Below the pieces are notes generated by a model, which made no database searches, had not been told where the DNA came from, and saw only the letters and a list, made by a program, of their open reading frames with translations. A stretch of 32,233 nucleotides of DNA from NCBI GenBank assembly GCA_031290815.1, contig JAISLO010000139.1, positions 1 through 32,233 of the forward strand. Reading direction: 5' to 3'. Position numbers and translations under genes: made by a program. The DNA is from Synergistaceae bacterium. GTDB lineage: Bacteria; Synergistota; Synergistia; Synergistales; Synergistaceae. This document shows, in pieces, positions 14,834 through 23,280 of the stretch (position 1 is the stretch's first letter; every line of letters starts with the position of its first letter).

Positions 14834-15745
14834 TTGAACACGATGCATCTCAAGTACGCGGTCGAGGTAGAAAAAACCGGCTCCATAACAAAGGCTGCAA
14901 AACGGCTGTACATCAACCAACCCAACCTGAGCAAGACGATACGGGAACTCGAGGAGACCCTGGGGTTCATGATCTTCAAGCGAACCCCCAAGGGCATCGT
15001 GCCAACTAAAAAGGGCACGGAGTTTCTGGCGTGCGCGAAGAGCATTCTGTTTCAGATCGGCCGCATGGAGAACATGGCCGAGGGATCGCCCAGGACATAT
15101 CTGAACATATCGGCGCCGAGGGCTAGTTATATCTCCTGCGCGCTGGCCGAATTCATAGGCGGCCTCCCCGAGGACAGGGTCGTGGATATCGACTACAGGG
15201 AGACCAGCTCCCTCCAGGCGATAGAAAACGTCTCCGACGGAGAGAGCGACATCGGCATAATCCGCTGCAGGGGAGAGGACGAGCGGTACTTCCTGGAGTT
15301 GTTCCGAGAGAGAAACCTGCACTACGAACTGGTCAATCACTTCGAATATCTGGTCCTGCTTTCCGAAAGGCACGAACTGGCCGCCTGCGACGTGATATGC
15401 TGCCGTGATCTTGAAAGATATATAGAGATCACTCACGGGGACGCTAACTCGCCGTCGAAACGAATCCAGTGCGGCAGCAGGATCGGCGGAAGGATATCTG
15501 TTTACGAGAGGGGAAGCCGGCTCGAACTGCTGGACAAGATCCCCAGGGCCTATATGTGGACATCACCCGTGCCAACGAGCGTAACGAAAACGTTCTCCCT
15601 GGTTCAGCGCAGGAGCGACATGCCGTATAATAATCACAACAAGGATTTCCTCGTGTACAGGAGCGACTACAGATTCATCGACGAGGACAACTTCTTCGTC
15701 GAAAAGCTGCTCGAGACGGCGGAGATCACGTCATCGATAGTTTAG
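14834..15745 (+). CDS. LysR family transcriptional regulator
   Basis: A 304-residue LysR-type regulator. The N-terminal winged helix-turn-helix spans about residues 1-65, with EKTGSITKAAKRLYINQPNL and SKTIRELEETLGFMIFKRTPKG, typical for the family. The remaining ~230 residues would form the two-lobed effector domain. The start is taken as TTG at 14834, 9 bases after AGGAAGG; the frame is open further up and an ATG at 14843 is possible. The gene lies between two metabolic operons pointing away from each other, with similar AT-rich dyads in front of lysR and of PFOR. It is therefore the likely common regulator of the mdh-hdr-flx-frd operon and the PFOR-mmdA operon. The effector is unknown; a pathway acid or CoA ester would be plausible. 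No terminator is seen after it. Confidence 0.88.
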   Translation: MNTMHLKYAVEVEKTGSITKAAKRLYINQPNLSKTIRELEETLGFMIFKRTPKGIVPTKKGTEFLACAKSILFQIGRMENMAEGSPRTYLNISAPRASYISCALAEFIGGLPEDRVVDIDYRETSSLQAIENVSDGESDIGIIRCRGEDERYFLELFRERNLHYELVNHFEYLVLLSERHELAACDVICCRDLERYIEITHGDANSPSKRIQCGSRIGGRISVYERGSRLELLDKIPRAYMWTSPVPTSVTKTFSLVQRRSDMPYNNHNKDFLVYRSDYRFIDEDNFFVEKLLETAEITSSIV

Positions 15746-15776
15746 GGAGGGTTTGGTGCGAGACATCAATATGGAC

Positions 15777-15800
15777 ATATCGATATATAAATATCGACAT
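15777..15800. promoter_or_regulatory. AT-rich dyad element, copy 2 (candidate LysR site)
   Basis: ATATCGATAT, 4 bases (ATAA), then ATATCGACAT. It matches copy 1 at 21 of 24 positions, and TGGA precedes both copies. It lies 31 bases after the lysR stop. Its centre is about 65 bases upstream of a start predicted from the TATAAT at 15843-15848, where LysR-type activators usually bind. Confidence 0.6.
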
Positions 15801-15842
15801 TCTAATTTTATACCTGTTCATCTATGTATATTTATCCTAGCA

Positions 15843-15848
15843 TATAAT
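15843..15848 (+). promoter_or_regulatory. Candidate -10 of the PFOR-mmdA operon
   Basis: A perfect TATAAT with no good -35 (only TTCATC at a 19-base spacing), which suits activator-dependent control from the dyad at 15777-15800. A second TATAAT occurs at 15934-15939 and cannot be excluded. Confidence 0.45.
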
Positions 15849-15890
15849 TAGCACGTTTCCGTAATATGCATCGTGTGAGGTGTGCGGCTT

Positions 15891-16018
15891 ATATTCGCCG
15901 TTTCTACCGAATATCTTTCCTGAAAAACAGAGTTATAATCCTTGCGGATTACGCAAAAATGCGGAAAACGCACTGAGGAGGGGAATCGAACACTGCAACC
16001 CCGCGGCTGGACAGCCGC
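15891..16018 (+). other. Structured leader of the PFOR operon
   Basis: The 354-base gap 15746-16099 holds no convincing gene. Downstream of the candidate promoter it contains several small hairpins in a row. ATATTCG pairs with CGAATAT (15891-15914), TAATCC with GGATTA around TTGC (15936-15951), and GCGGCT with AGCCGC around GGAC (16003-16018). An AGGAGGGG at about 15976-15983 looks like a ribosome site but has no normal start codon after it. The function is unknown; it could be a cis-regulatory leader, or merely structured untranslated sequence. Confidence 0.4.
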
Positions 16019-16099
16019 ATGTCACGGAGCATGGGGAAGGAGCTTTGGCCGGCGTCACATGGCATATCAAAGCACAGTATTAAGGGAGGTATAGACATT

Positions 16100-19000
16100 A
16101 TGTCATCGCGGTCCAACGTAACTCTCGACGGCAACGAAGCAGCGGCTTACGTTGCCCACGCAACAAACGAGGTAATTTCCATATATCCGATAACCCCATC
16201 GTCGAACATGGGCGAGTGGGCCGATCAGTGGAGCTCGGAGGAGCGGCCAAACATCTGGGGGACGGTTCCAAGCGTCGTCGAGATGCAGAGCGAGGCGGGA
16301 GCGGCAGGGGCTTATCACGGCGCGCTGCAGAGCGGGGCCCTCGGGACGACGTTCACAGCGTCCCAGGGACTGCTTCTCATGATACCAAACATGTTCAAGA
16401 TCGCCGGCGAGCTGACCAGCACCGTAATGCACGTCTCGGCCCGCACCGTGGCGACCCACGCGCTCTCGATATTCGGCGATCACTCGGACGTCATGGCGAC
16501 GCGCTCCACCGGCTGGGCGATGCTCTGCTCGAGCTCGGTGCAGGAGGTAATGGACATGGCGCTCATATCGCAGATGGCGACGCTCGAGGGCCGGGTTCCG
16601 ATCCTTCACTTCTTCGACGGATTCCGCACCAGCCATGAGGTCATGAAGGTCGAGCAGATAACATACGACGACATGAAGGCCCTGATCGACAACGATCTCG
16701 TTCACAAACACCGCGCGCGCAGGCTCACCCCGGACAGCCCCGAGCTCAGGGGATCGGCGCAGAATCCGGACACGTTCTTCCAGTCCCGCGAGGCTTGCTC
16801 CCCATACTTCGACAGGATGCCCGGCATAGTTCAGAGGGCGATGGACCGTTTCGCCGAGAGGGTTGGCCGCAAATATCACCTGTTCGACTATTTCGGAGCG
16901 CCGGATGCCGAGCGCGTCATCGTGATAATGGGAAGCGGGGGCTACGTCGCCCGCGAGGCGGCGGATCACCTGTCCGCTAAAGGCGAGAAGGTCGGGCTGC
17001 TGCTGATTCGGCTCTACCGGCCATTCGACGTCGAAGCGTTCAAAAAAGCTCTGCCCAAAACCGTGCGCAGCATAGCCGTGCTCGACCGCTGCAAAGACCC
17101 GGCGGCCCCAGGCGAGCCCCTTTATATGGATGTAGTAGAGGCCTTGTCTGACAGGCACGACATCACCATCGTCGGAGGGCGTTACGGCCTGTCGTCCAAG
17201 GACTTCACCCCGGCCATGGTAAAGGCCGTCTACGACGAACTTGGCCGCGGCGAGCCGAAGAACGGGTTCACGGTCGGAATCGACGACGATGTCGCGCACA
17301 GCAGCCTGAAGTTCGATCCAGGCTTCTCCACCGAGGACGCGAAGTGCGTGCGCTGTCTCTTCTACGGGCTCGGCGCGGATGGAACGGTCGGGGCAAACAA
17401 AAATTCCATCAAGATAATAGGAGAGGACACCGACTTCCACGCCCAGGGCTATTTCGAATACGACTCCAAGAAATCCGGAGGAATCACCACCAGCCATCTT
17501 CGCTTCGGCCCCAACCCCATATACGCGTCATACTTCATAAGCAGGGCAAACTTCGTCGCATGTCACCAGTTCTCCTTCCTCGAACGCTACGACATGCTGA
17601 GGAACGCGGTGGACGGCGCGACGTTCCTCCTGAACAGCCCCTATGACAAGGGTGAAGTGTGGAACAGGCTGCCGCTCAAGGTTCAAAAACAGATAATCGC
17701 CAAGAAGATAAAACTGTACACGATAGACGCCATCAAGATAGCGAAGGAGACGGGCATGGGCGGGCGCATCAACACCATCATGCAGACGTGCTTCTTCGCG
17801 ATAAGCGGCGTCCTGCCCAAAGATGTGGCGATAGACGCCATAAAGAAGTCCATCAAGAAGACATACAGCCGCAAGGGCGACGAGGTCGTGAAGCAGAACG
17901 TGAGCGCCGTGGACTCTACGCTGGCCAATCTCTTCGAGGTCGCCATTCCAAGCGCGGCGTCGAGCTCGTTCGACGTCAGGGACGCCGTGGCGTCAGACTC
18001 CCCTGAATTTGTCCGCACTGTGCTGGCCCCGATGATGATAAACGAAGGCGACTCCCTGAAGGTCTCGCACATGCCGGTGGACGGCAGTTACCCGACCGGC
18101 ACCACTCAGTACGAGAAGCGCAACGTTGCTATAGACATCCCCGTTTGGGACCCGTCGGTCTGCATCCAGTGCGGCAAGTGCGCTCTCGTCTGTCCGCACG
18201 CCACAATACGGGCCAAGGTGTACGACGCGGCGATCCTGAACAGCGCGCCGGCAACGTTCAAGTCCGTCAACGCGAACTGGAAGAACTTCGCCGGTAAGAA
18301 GTACACGGTTCAGGTGGCGCCTGAGGACTGCATAGGATGCGGGCTCTGCGTCCAGAACTGTCCTGCTAAGAACAAGCAGTCCGAGGGAAAGAAGGCCATC
18401 AACATGGCCCCGCAGCTTGACCTGCGCGAGACTGAGCGCGCCAACTGGGAGTTCTTCATGGGGATACCGGACGTCGACCGCAACGAGCTCAACCACTCAT
18501 CGGTCAAGGACGTTCAGCTCCTGCACCCGCTGTTCGAGTTCTCCGGCGCGTGCGGCGGATGCGGCGAGACCCCGTATCTCAAGCTCTTGTCGTCCCTGTT
18601 CGGCGACAGGGCCCTCATCGCAAACGCGACCGGATGCAGCTCCATATACGGAGGCAACCTGCCGACCACGCCGTGGACGAACAACAGCGAAGGGCGAGGC
18701 CCGGCATGGTCGAACTCGCTGTTCGAGGACTGCGCGGAGTTCGGACTCGGATTCCGCCTCACTCTCGACAAACACCTCGAGTTCGCCTCTGAGCTCTTGA
18801 AAAAACTATCGGGCGAGGTGGGGACCGACCTGGCGGAACAGATCCTGAACGCGAGCCAGGCGACCGAGAAAGAAATACTGGAACAGCGAAAGAGGGTGAG
18901 CATCCTCAAGGAAAAGTTGAGCAAACTGAGCAGTCCCGAAGCCGTCGAGCTCGCGACCGTTGCCGACACGCTCACCAAAAAGTGCGTATGGGCGATAGGC

Positions 19001-19636
19001 GGCGACGGATGGGCATACGATATCGGCTACGGAGGGCTGGACCACGTGCTGGCGTCCGGCCGCAACATCAATGTCCTCGTGCTCGACACCGAGGTCTACT
19101 CCAACACCGGCGGCCAGATGTCGAAATCCACCCCGCGCGGCGCCATTGCGAAGTTCGCGGCGGCCGGCAAGAGACAGGGCAAGAAGGATCTGGCGCTGAT
19201 GGCCATGGCCTACGGTACGGTGTACGTCGGGCGGGTCGCGATGGGCGCGAACGACGCTCACACGGTGAAGACCTTCCTGGAGGCGGAAGCCTACGAGGGC
19301 ACGTCGATAATCATAGCCTACAGCCACTGCATAGCCCACGGCATAGAGATGCACAAGGGCCTCGAACAGCAGAAAAAAGCCGTCGATTCAGGACACTGGA
19401 TCCTCATGCGGTACAATCCGGCTCTGGCGCTCGAAGGAAAGAATCCGCTCACAATAGACAGCAAGGCTCCGACGATTCCTCTCTCGGATTACATTTACGA
19501 GGAGGTCCGATACAAGGCGCTCCAGATGTCGAGGCCCAAGGAGGCGGCTCTGCTCCTGGCCGAGGAGGAGCGGGACCTGAGGGCGAAGTGGCGTTATTAT
19601 CAGCACCTCGCAGCTATGGATTACTCAGAAAAGTAG
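16100..19636 (+). CDS. nifJ: Pyruvate:ferredoxin (flavodoxin) oxidoreductase
   Basis: A single-chain enzyme of 1178 residues, the usual PFOR length, that oxidises pyruvate with CoA to acetyl-CoA, CO2 and reduced ferredoxin (or the reverse). Domain marks in order are DGNEAAAYVAH and IYPITPSSNMGEW near residue 30, and the RTVATHALSIFGDHSDVMATR segment near 120 (seen as adjacent motifs). Ferredoxin motifs follow, CIQCGKCALVCP (about 688) and CIGCGLCVQNCP (about 744). Next are GACGGCGETPYLKLL and NATGCSSIYGGN for the proximal cluster and the TPP motif GGDGWAYDIGYGG near 967, with NTGGQ after it. The ATG at 16100 follows GGGAGG with a 10-base spacer; the open frame upstream belongs to the leader. 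It is the first gene of the plus-strand pathway operon and supplies reduced ferredoxin, or consumes ferredoxin made by the Hdr/Flx system. Confidence 0.95.
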   Translation: MSSRSNVTLDGNEAAAYVAHATNEVISIYPITPSSNMGEWADQWSSEERPNIWGTVPSVVEMQSEAGAAGAYHGALQSGALGTTFTASQGLLLMIPNMFKIAGELTSTVMHVSARTVATHALSIFGDHSDVMATRSTGWAMLCSSSVQEVMDMALISQMATLEGRVPILHFFDGFRTSHEVMKVEQITYDDMKALIDNDLVHKHRARRLTPDSPELRGSAQNPDTFFQSREACSPYFDRMPGIVQRAMDRFAERVGRKYHLFDYFGAPDAERVIVIMGSGGYVAREAADHLSAKGEKVGLLLIRLYRPFDVEAFKKALPKTVRSIAVLDRCKDPAAPGEPLYMDVVEALSDRHDITIVGGRYGLSSKDFTPAMVKAVYDELGRGEPKNGFTVGIDDDVAHSSLKFDPGFSTEDAKCVRCLFYGLGADGTVGANKNSIKIIGEDTDFHAQGYFEYDSKKSGGITTSHLRFGPNPIYASYFISRANFVACHQFSFLERYDMLRNAVDGATFLLNSPYDKGEVWNRLPLKVQKQIIAKKIKLYTIDAIKIAKETGMGGRINTIMQTCFFAISGVLPKDVAIDAIKKSIKKTYSRKGDEVVKQNVSAVDSTLANLFEVAIPSAASSSFDVRDAVASDSPEFVRTVLAPMMINEGDSLKVSHMPVDGSYPTGTTQYEKRNVAIDIPVWDPSVCIQCGKCALVCPHATIRAKVYDAAILNSAPATFKSVNANWKNFAGKKYTVQVAPEDCIGCGLCVQNCPAKNKQSEGKKAINMAPQLDLRETERANWEFFMGIPDVDRNELNHSSVKDVQLLHPLFEFSGACGGCGETPYLKLLSSLFGDRALIANATGCSSIYGGNLPTTPWTNNSEGRGPAWSNSLFEDCAEFGLGFRLTLDKHLEFASELLKKLSGEVGTDLAEQILNASQATEKEILEQRKRVSILKEKLSKLSSPEAVELATVADTLTKKCVWAIGGDGWAYDIGYGGLDHVLASGRNINVLVLDTEVYSNTGGQMSKSTPRGAIAKFAAAGKRQGKKDLALMAMAYGTVYVGRVAMGANDAHTVKTFLEAEAYEGTSIIIAYSHCIAHGIEMHKGLEQQKKAVDSGHWILMRYNPALALEGKNPLTIDSKAPTIPLSDYIYEEVRYKALQMSRPKEAALLLAEEERDLRAKWRYYQHLAAMDYSEK

Positions 19637-19642
19637 TATTAT

Positions 19643-19683
19643 TTATCCGCCGCCGGCAGACGCTTCGACCCGGCGGCGGATAA
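19643..19683 (+). other. Intercistronic hairpin after PFOR
   Basis: A perfect 14-bp stem, TTATCCGCCGCCGG with its exact complement, around a 13-base loop. It begins 7 bases after the PFOR stop. No T-run follows, so it more likely stabilises or processes the long PFOR mRNA, or gives partial termination, than ends the operon. Confidence 0.7.
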
Positions 19684-19731
19684 TTGATATCCGCAAAATA
19701 AATTTTACTTAGGGAAGTGACCGAATCAATT

Positions 19732-21231
19732 ATGGAAGAGAAGGCGCAGAAATCAACCAACACAGGCAAGACGAGAGGCCCCGAGGAAAAACGCGCTGAA
19801 CCTCAGGCTGCATCAGCGCCCAGCGGCGCGGAGACGAAAAAGAGGAAGATCGGCATAACCGAGACTGGGTTCAGAGACGCCCACCAGTCGATAATGGCGA
19901 CGCGCCTGCGCACATCTGACATGCTTCCGATATGCGAGGCCATTGACGAGGTCGGCTACCATTCAATCGAGATGTGGGGAGGGGCGACGTTTGACTCGGC
20001 AATGAGATTTCTCGACGAGGATCCATGGGAGCGCCTCCGCGAGATAAGAAAGCGGGTCAAGAAGACCAAACTCCAGATGCTCCTGCGCGGACAGAACCTC
20101 CTTGGCTACCGCCACTATGCAGACGACGTGGTCCGCGAGTTCGTAAAGCGCATGATCGGCAACGGCATCGACATAGTCAGGATTTTCGACGCGCTGAACG
20201 ATCTGAGAAACACCGAGATAGCGGCGGATCAGGTGAAACGCGAGGGCGGTCATCTTCAGCTGGCCATATCGTACACGATCTCGCCCGTTCACACGCTCGA
20301 CCTATTCGCCAAACAGGCCAGGGACATGGCGGACATGGGCGCCGATTCGATATGCATCAAGGACATGGCCGGACTGCTCACTCCGGTAGCGGCGCACTCC
20401 CTCGTAAAGGCGATAAAGGAGAAGGTCGATCTGCCGGTGCAGCTTCACAGCCACTACACTACCGGCCTGGCGGCGATGGCGTATCTGGACGGGCTCGAGG
20501 CGGGGGCTGACGTCTGCGACTGCGCCATATCCCCATTTGCTATGGGGACAAGCCAGCCCGCTACCGAGACTATAGTCGCGGCGCTCGCCAACGGCCCGCT
20601 CGACACCGGGTTGTCCTTGGAAAAGCTGCTTCCCGTGGCGAACCACTTCGAAACGCTCAAGAAGAAGTACAGCAGCATAATAATGGGAGTGTCGGGAGTC
20701 GATATAAACATACTGCTGTATCAAATACCGGGCGGCATGTACTCCAACCTCCAGAGCCAGCTCAAGGAGGGCAACGCCCTTCACAAGCTGAAGGATGTGC
20801 TGGAGGAGGTTCCCCGCGTCCGCAAGGAGATGGGATATCCCCCGCTCGTTACGCCGACAAGCCAGATCGTCGGAACACAGGCCGCGATGAACGTATTGGT
20901 GGGCGAGCGATGGAAGGTGATACCCAAGGAGGTCAGGCAGTATTTATTGGGCCATTACGGCCGCACGCCGGCGCCGGTGGACCCCGAGATACAAAAGAAG
21001 GCGACAGAGGGCGAGGAACCCATCACATGCAGGCCGGGCGAGAAGATAAAGGCAGAGATGGACAAACTTCGCGAGGAGGCCAGCAGTTGGTGCCTGCAGC
21101 CCGAGGATGTCCTCTCCTATGCCATGTTCCCGCAGGTTGCCGCCGAGTTCCTCAAGAAAAAATTCGCCAGGGTGACAATGGTGAACGTCGGATTGGACAG
21201 CCCTATAGAGGATGGATCATATCCTGTTTAA
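19732..21231 (+). CDS. Oxaloacetate decarboxylase alpha / transcarboxylase 5S-type subunit
   Basis: A 499-residue carboxyltransferase subunit of the pyruvate carboxylase/oxaloacetate decarboxylase family, which moves carboxyl between biotin and pyruvate/oxaloacetate. Family marks are ETGFRDAHQS (about 45-53), LRGQNLLGYRHYADD, the carbamylated-Lys motif CIKDMAG (Lys210) and the metal-binding HSHYT (His239, His241). The C-terminus ends after the conserved carboxyltransferase domain, without the biotinyl domain and its AMKM motif found in many OadA proteins. A free biotin carrier must therefore act in trans. The first ~38 residues are a charged Lys/Glu/Ala/Pro-rich extension of unknown role. The ATG at 19732 or the GTG at 19717 may be the start; neither has an ideally spaced ribosome site. 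With MmdA downstream it could form a Propionibacterium-type transcarboxylase linking methylmalonyl-CoA and oxaloacetate. Confidence 0.88.
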   Translation: MEEKAQKSTNTGKTRGPEEKRAEPQAASAPSGAETKKRKIGITETGFRDAHQSIMATRLRTSDMLPICEAIDEVGYHSIEMWGGATFDSAMRFLDEDPWERLREIRKRVKKTKLQMLLRGQNLLGYRHYADDVVREFVKRMIGNGIDIVRIFDALNDLRNTEIAADQVKREGGHLQLAISYTISPVHTLDLFAKQARDMADMGADSICIKDMAGLLTPVAAHSLVKAIKEKVDLPVQLHSHYTTGLAAMAYLDGLEAGADVCDCAISPFAMGTSQPATETIVAALANGPLDTGLSLEKLLPVANHFETLKKKYSSIIMGVSGVDINILLYQIPGGMYSNLQSQLKEGNALHKLKDVLEEVPRVRKEMGYPPLVTPTSQIVGTQAAMNVLVGERWKVIPKEVRQYLLGHYGRTPAPVDPEIQKKATEGEEPITCRPGEKIKAEMDKLREEASSWCLQPEDVLSYAMFPQVAAEFLKKKFARVTMVNVGLDSPIEDGSYPV

Positions 21232-21301
21232 CCTAAAACGCGGGGAATGGTATAAAATGAGATAAGGTGCAAGTAACTACTAAAATAAGGAGTTGGTTGC
21301 G

Positions 21302-22801
21302 GTGAGTGATATCAAGGAACTCATTGGGGACAAAAAACTGCATGGCAAGATAACATCGGCCGAGGAAGCGGCGCGCATCATCAAAAAGGATATGACACTG
21401 GGATGCAGCGGATTTACTCCGTCGGGGTACCCAAAGGTCGTTCCTACGGCTCTCGCGAAGAGGGCGGAGGCTGAGGGACCGATACCGGTTGGAATATGGA
21501 CTGGCGCGTCGACCGGGCCGGAGCTTGACGGTGTGCTCGCCAGCACCGGGTGCATAAAAAAAAGATTCCCCTACCAGACTAACGATGCCATACGCAAGGG
21601 GATCAACGAGGGTGACATCCAGTTCGCGGATGTCCATCTCTCTCACTGCGCCCAGAACATCAGGTACGGTTTCTACGGAAAGATCGACGTCGCCATCATA
21701 GAGGCCATCCGCATCACCCCTGAGGGCGGCATAATCCCGACGTCATCGGTCGGAAACTCCAACGCGTTCGTAGAGGTCGCGGACAAGGTGATCGTCGAGA
21801 TAAACACCGTCCAGCCGCAGGGGCTCGACGGCATTCACGACATATACTCGCCGGAGAACCCCCCGCACAGAAAACCGATTCCGATAACCAACGTTCACGA
21901 CAGGATAGGCACGACCTATATCCCGTGCGACCCGGCGAAGATCGTAGCGATAGTGGCCTCCGACGTCAAGGATTCTCAGAGACCTCTGGCCCCGGCCGAC
22001 GAGATAAGCAGCAAGATGGCGGCCAACCTCATAGACTTCCTCAGCGTCGAGGCAAACGCCGGCAAATTGCCAAAGGGGCTCCTTCCGCTCCAGTCCGGCG
22101 TGGGCAATATCGCCAACGCAGTGCTGGAGGGGCTGGTCGCGTGGCCGACAGACGGCCTTACGGTCTACACCGAGGTCATCCAGGACTCCGTCTTCGAGCT
22201 GCTGGACACGGGCAAGATCGCGTTTGCGTCGAGCACGGCGCTGACACCCAGCCCGGACGGCGCGGCGAAGTATTATCCGCGCATCAACGAGTTCAAGGAT
22301 CGCATTGTCCTGCGCCCGCAGGAGATAAGCAACAATCCAGAAGTCATCAGGCGTCTCGGGCTGATAGCCATGAACACGGCTGTGGAGGTCGACATATACG
22401 GACACGTTAATTCGACGATGGCCGGCGGAACGAGAATGCTGAACGGCATAGGCGGTTCCGGGGACTTCGCGAGGAACGCGTATCTGACCGTGTTCCTGTG
22501 CCCGTCGACATCGGGTGGCGGAAAGATATCCAAGGTCGTTCCGTTCTGCTCCCACGTGGATCACACCGAGCACGACGTGGACCTGATAGTGACCGAGTAT
22601 GGCGTAGCCGACCTGCGCGGGCTCTCCCCCAGGGAGAGGTCCCGCGAGATAATCGAACGCTGCGCTCACCCAGATTATAAAGAGCCTCTCCGCGACTACA
22701 AGCGCCGCGCGGAGGAGGGCAAGGGACACGAGCCTCACCTGCTTGGCGAGGCCTTTTCATGGCACGAGAGGCTGAGAACCAACGGCACGATGAAGAAGTA
22801 A
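21302..22801 (+). CDS. Succinyl-CoA:acetate/propionate CoA-transferase (acetyl-CoA hydrolase family)
   Basis: A 499-residue class I CoA-transferase of the AarC/Cat1/ScpC type, which exchanges CoA between succinate and acetate or propionate. Recognisable are GCSGFTPSGYPK near 35, NTVQPQGLDGIHDIYSPENP near 168, LQSGVGNIANAVL near 264, and YTEVIQDS, whose Glu (residue 291 from this start) is the expected catalytic residue that forms the glutamyl-CoA intermediate. GIGGSGDFARNA and VTEYGVADLRGLSPRER follow toward the C-terminus. The GTG at 21302 has AAGGAG 9 bases upstream; the TTG at 21293 touches the ribosome site. In this operon it would activate succinate with the CoA of propionyl-CoA or acetyl-CoA, saving ATP. 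A plain acetyl-CoA hydrolase is less likely in this context. Confidence 0.9.
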   Translation: MSDIKELIGDKKLHGKITSAEEAARIIKKDMTLGCSGFTPSGYPKVVPTALAKRAEAEGPIPVGIWTGASTGPELDGVLASTGCIKKRFPYQTNDAIRKGINEGDIQFADVHLSHCAQNIRYGFYGKIDVAIIEAIRITPEGGIIPTSSVGNSNAFVEVADKVIVEINTVQPQGLDGIHDIYSPENPPHRKPIPITNVHDRIGTTYIPCDPAKIVAIVASDVKDSQRPLAPADEISSKMAANLIDFLSVEANAGKLPKGLLPLQSGVGNIANAVLEGLVAWPTDGLTVYTEVIQDSVFELLDTGKIAFASSTALTPSPDGAAKYYPRINEFKDRIVLRPQEISNNPEVIRRLGLIAMNTAVEVDIYGHVNSTMAGGTRMLNGIGGSGDFARNAYLTVFLCPSTSGGGKISKVVPFCSHVDHTEHDVDLIVTEYGVADLRGLSPRERSREIIERCAHPDYKEPLRDYKRRAEEGKGHEPHLLGEAFSWHERLRTNGTMKK

Positions 22802-22831
22802 CTCTTTTTGCATAACGAGGGGGGTATTGGA

Positions 22832-23233
22832 GTGAAGACGACTGTCATCGATCACATAGGAATCGCGGTTAACAGCATCGAGGAATCGCTCAAGTTCTGG
22901 GAGGGCACGCTCGGCGTAAAGTGCGCCGGAGTAGAGACCGTGGAGGACCAGAAGGTTAAGACGGCATTCCTCCCCATAAAGGAGTCCGAGCTGGAGCTTC
23001 TCGAGGCGACGTCGCCCGAAAGCCCGGTCGCGAAATTCATAGAGAAGAAGGGCGAGGGAATCCATCACGTCGCGATACGAGTGGACAACCTCGAGGAAGC
23101 GCTCTCCGAACTGAAGAAGAAGGGCGTAAAACTGATAGACGAGACCCCGCGCAAGGGAGCCGGCGGAGCTATGATCGCCTTCCTCCATCCAAAGGCGACA
23201 GGCGGTATTCTGCTTGAACTGAGCCAAAGATAG
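22832..23233 (+). CDS. mce: Methylmalonyl-CoA epimerase
   Basis: A 133-residue vicinal-oxygen-chelate protein of the size and motif pattern of methylmalonyl-CoA epimerase. It has DHIGIAV at the start (metal His8), SLKFWEGTLG, ELELLEA, GIHHVAIRVDN near 76 and GILLELSQ at the end (metal Glu). It interconverts the (R) and (S) forms of methylmalonyl-CoA, between the mutase and the carboxyltransferase. The GTG at 22832 is chosen because GGGGGG stands 7 bases upstream and the protein then starts at VKTTVIDHIG like homologues; the TTG at 22808 lies before the ribosome site. It sits 30 bases after the CoA-transferase and 47 bases before mmdA. The mutase itself is not in this window. Confidence 0.92.
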   Translation: MKTTVIDHIGIAVNSIEESLKFWEGTLGVKCAGVETVEDQKVKTAFLPIKESELELLEATSPESPVAKFIEKKGEGIHHVAIRVDNLEEALSELKKKGVKLIDETPRKGAGGAMIAFLHPKATGGILLELSQR

Positions 23234-23280
23234 GAAGACCGATTTGACATTAGAGGTCTGATTAAGGAGGTTTATCTGGT

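Noticed and set aside
15960..16060. Cobalamin riboswitch upstream of PFOR (because of a GGGAATC...CCCCGC-like stretch)
   Set aside because: The conserved B12-box and core spacing cannot be matched; only small local hairpins are evident.
15880..16083. Leader peptide of about 67 codons before PFOR
   Set aside because: No ribosome site at its ATG, no biased amino-acid run and no attenuator with T-run behind it.
16049..16096. Very short open frames just before PFOR (TTG at 16046 or ATG at 16060)
   Set aside because: Spacing to the GGAAGGAG is wrong for both, and a dozen codons without further evidence cannot be supported.
16103..17497. Long minus-strand open frame (464 codons) opposite PFOR
   Set aside because: PFOR is unambiguous on the plus strand; the antisense frame is a codon-bias shadow.
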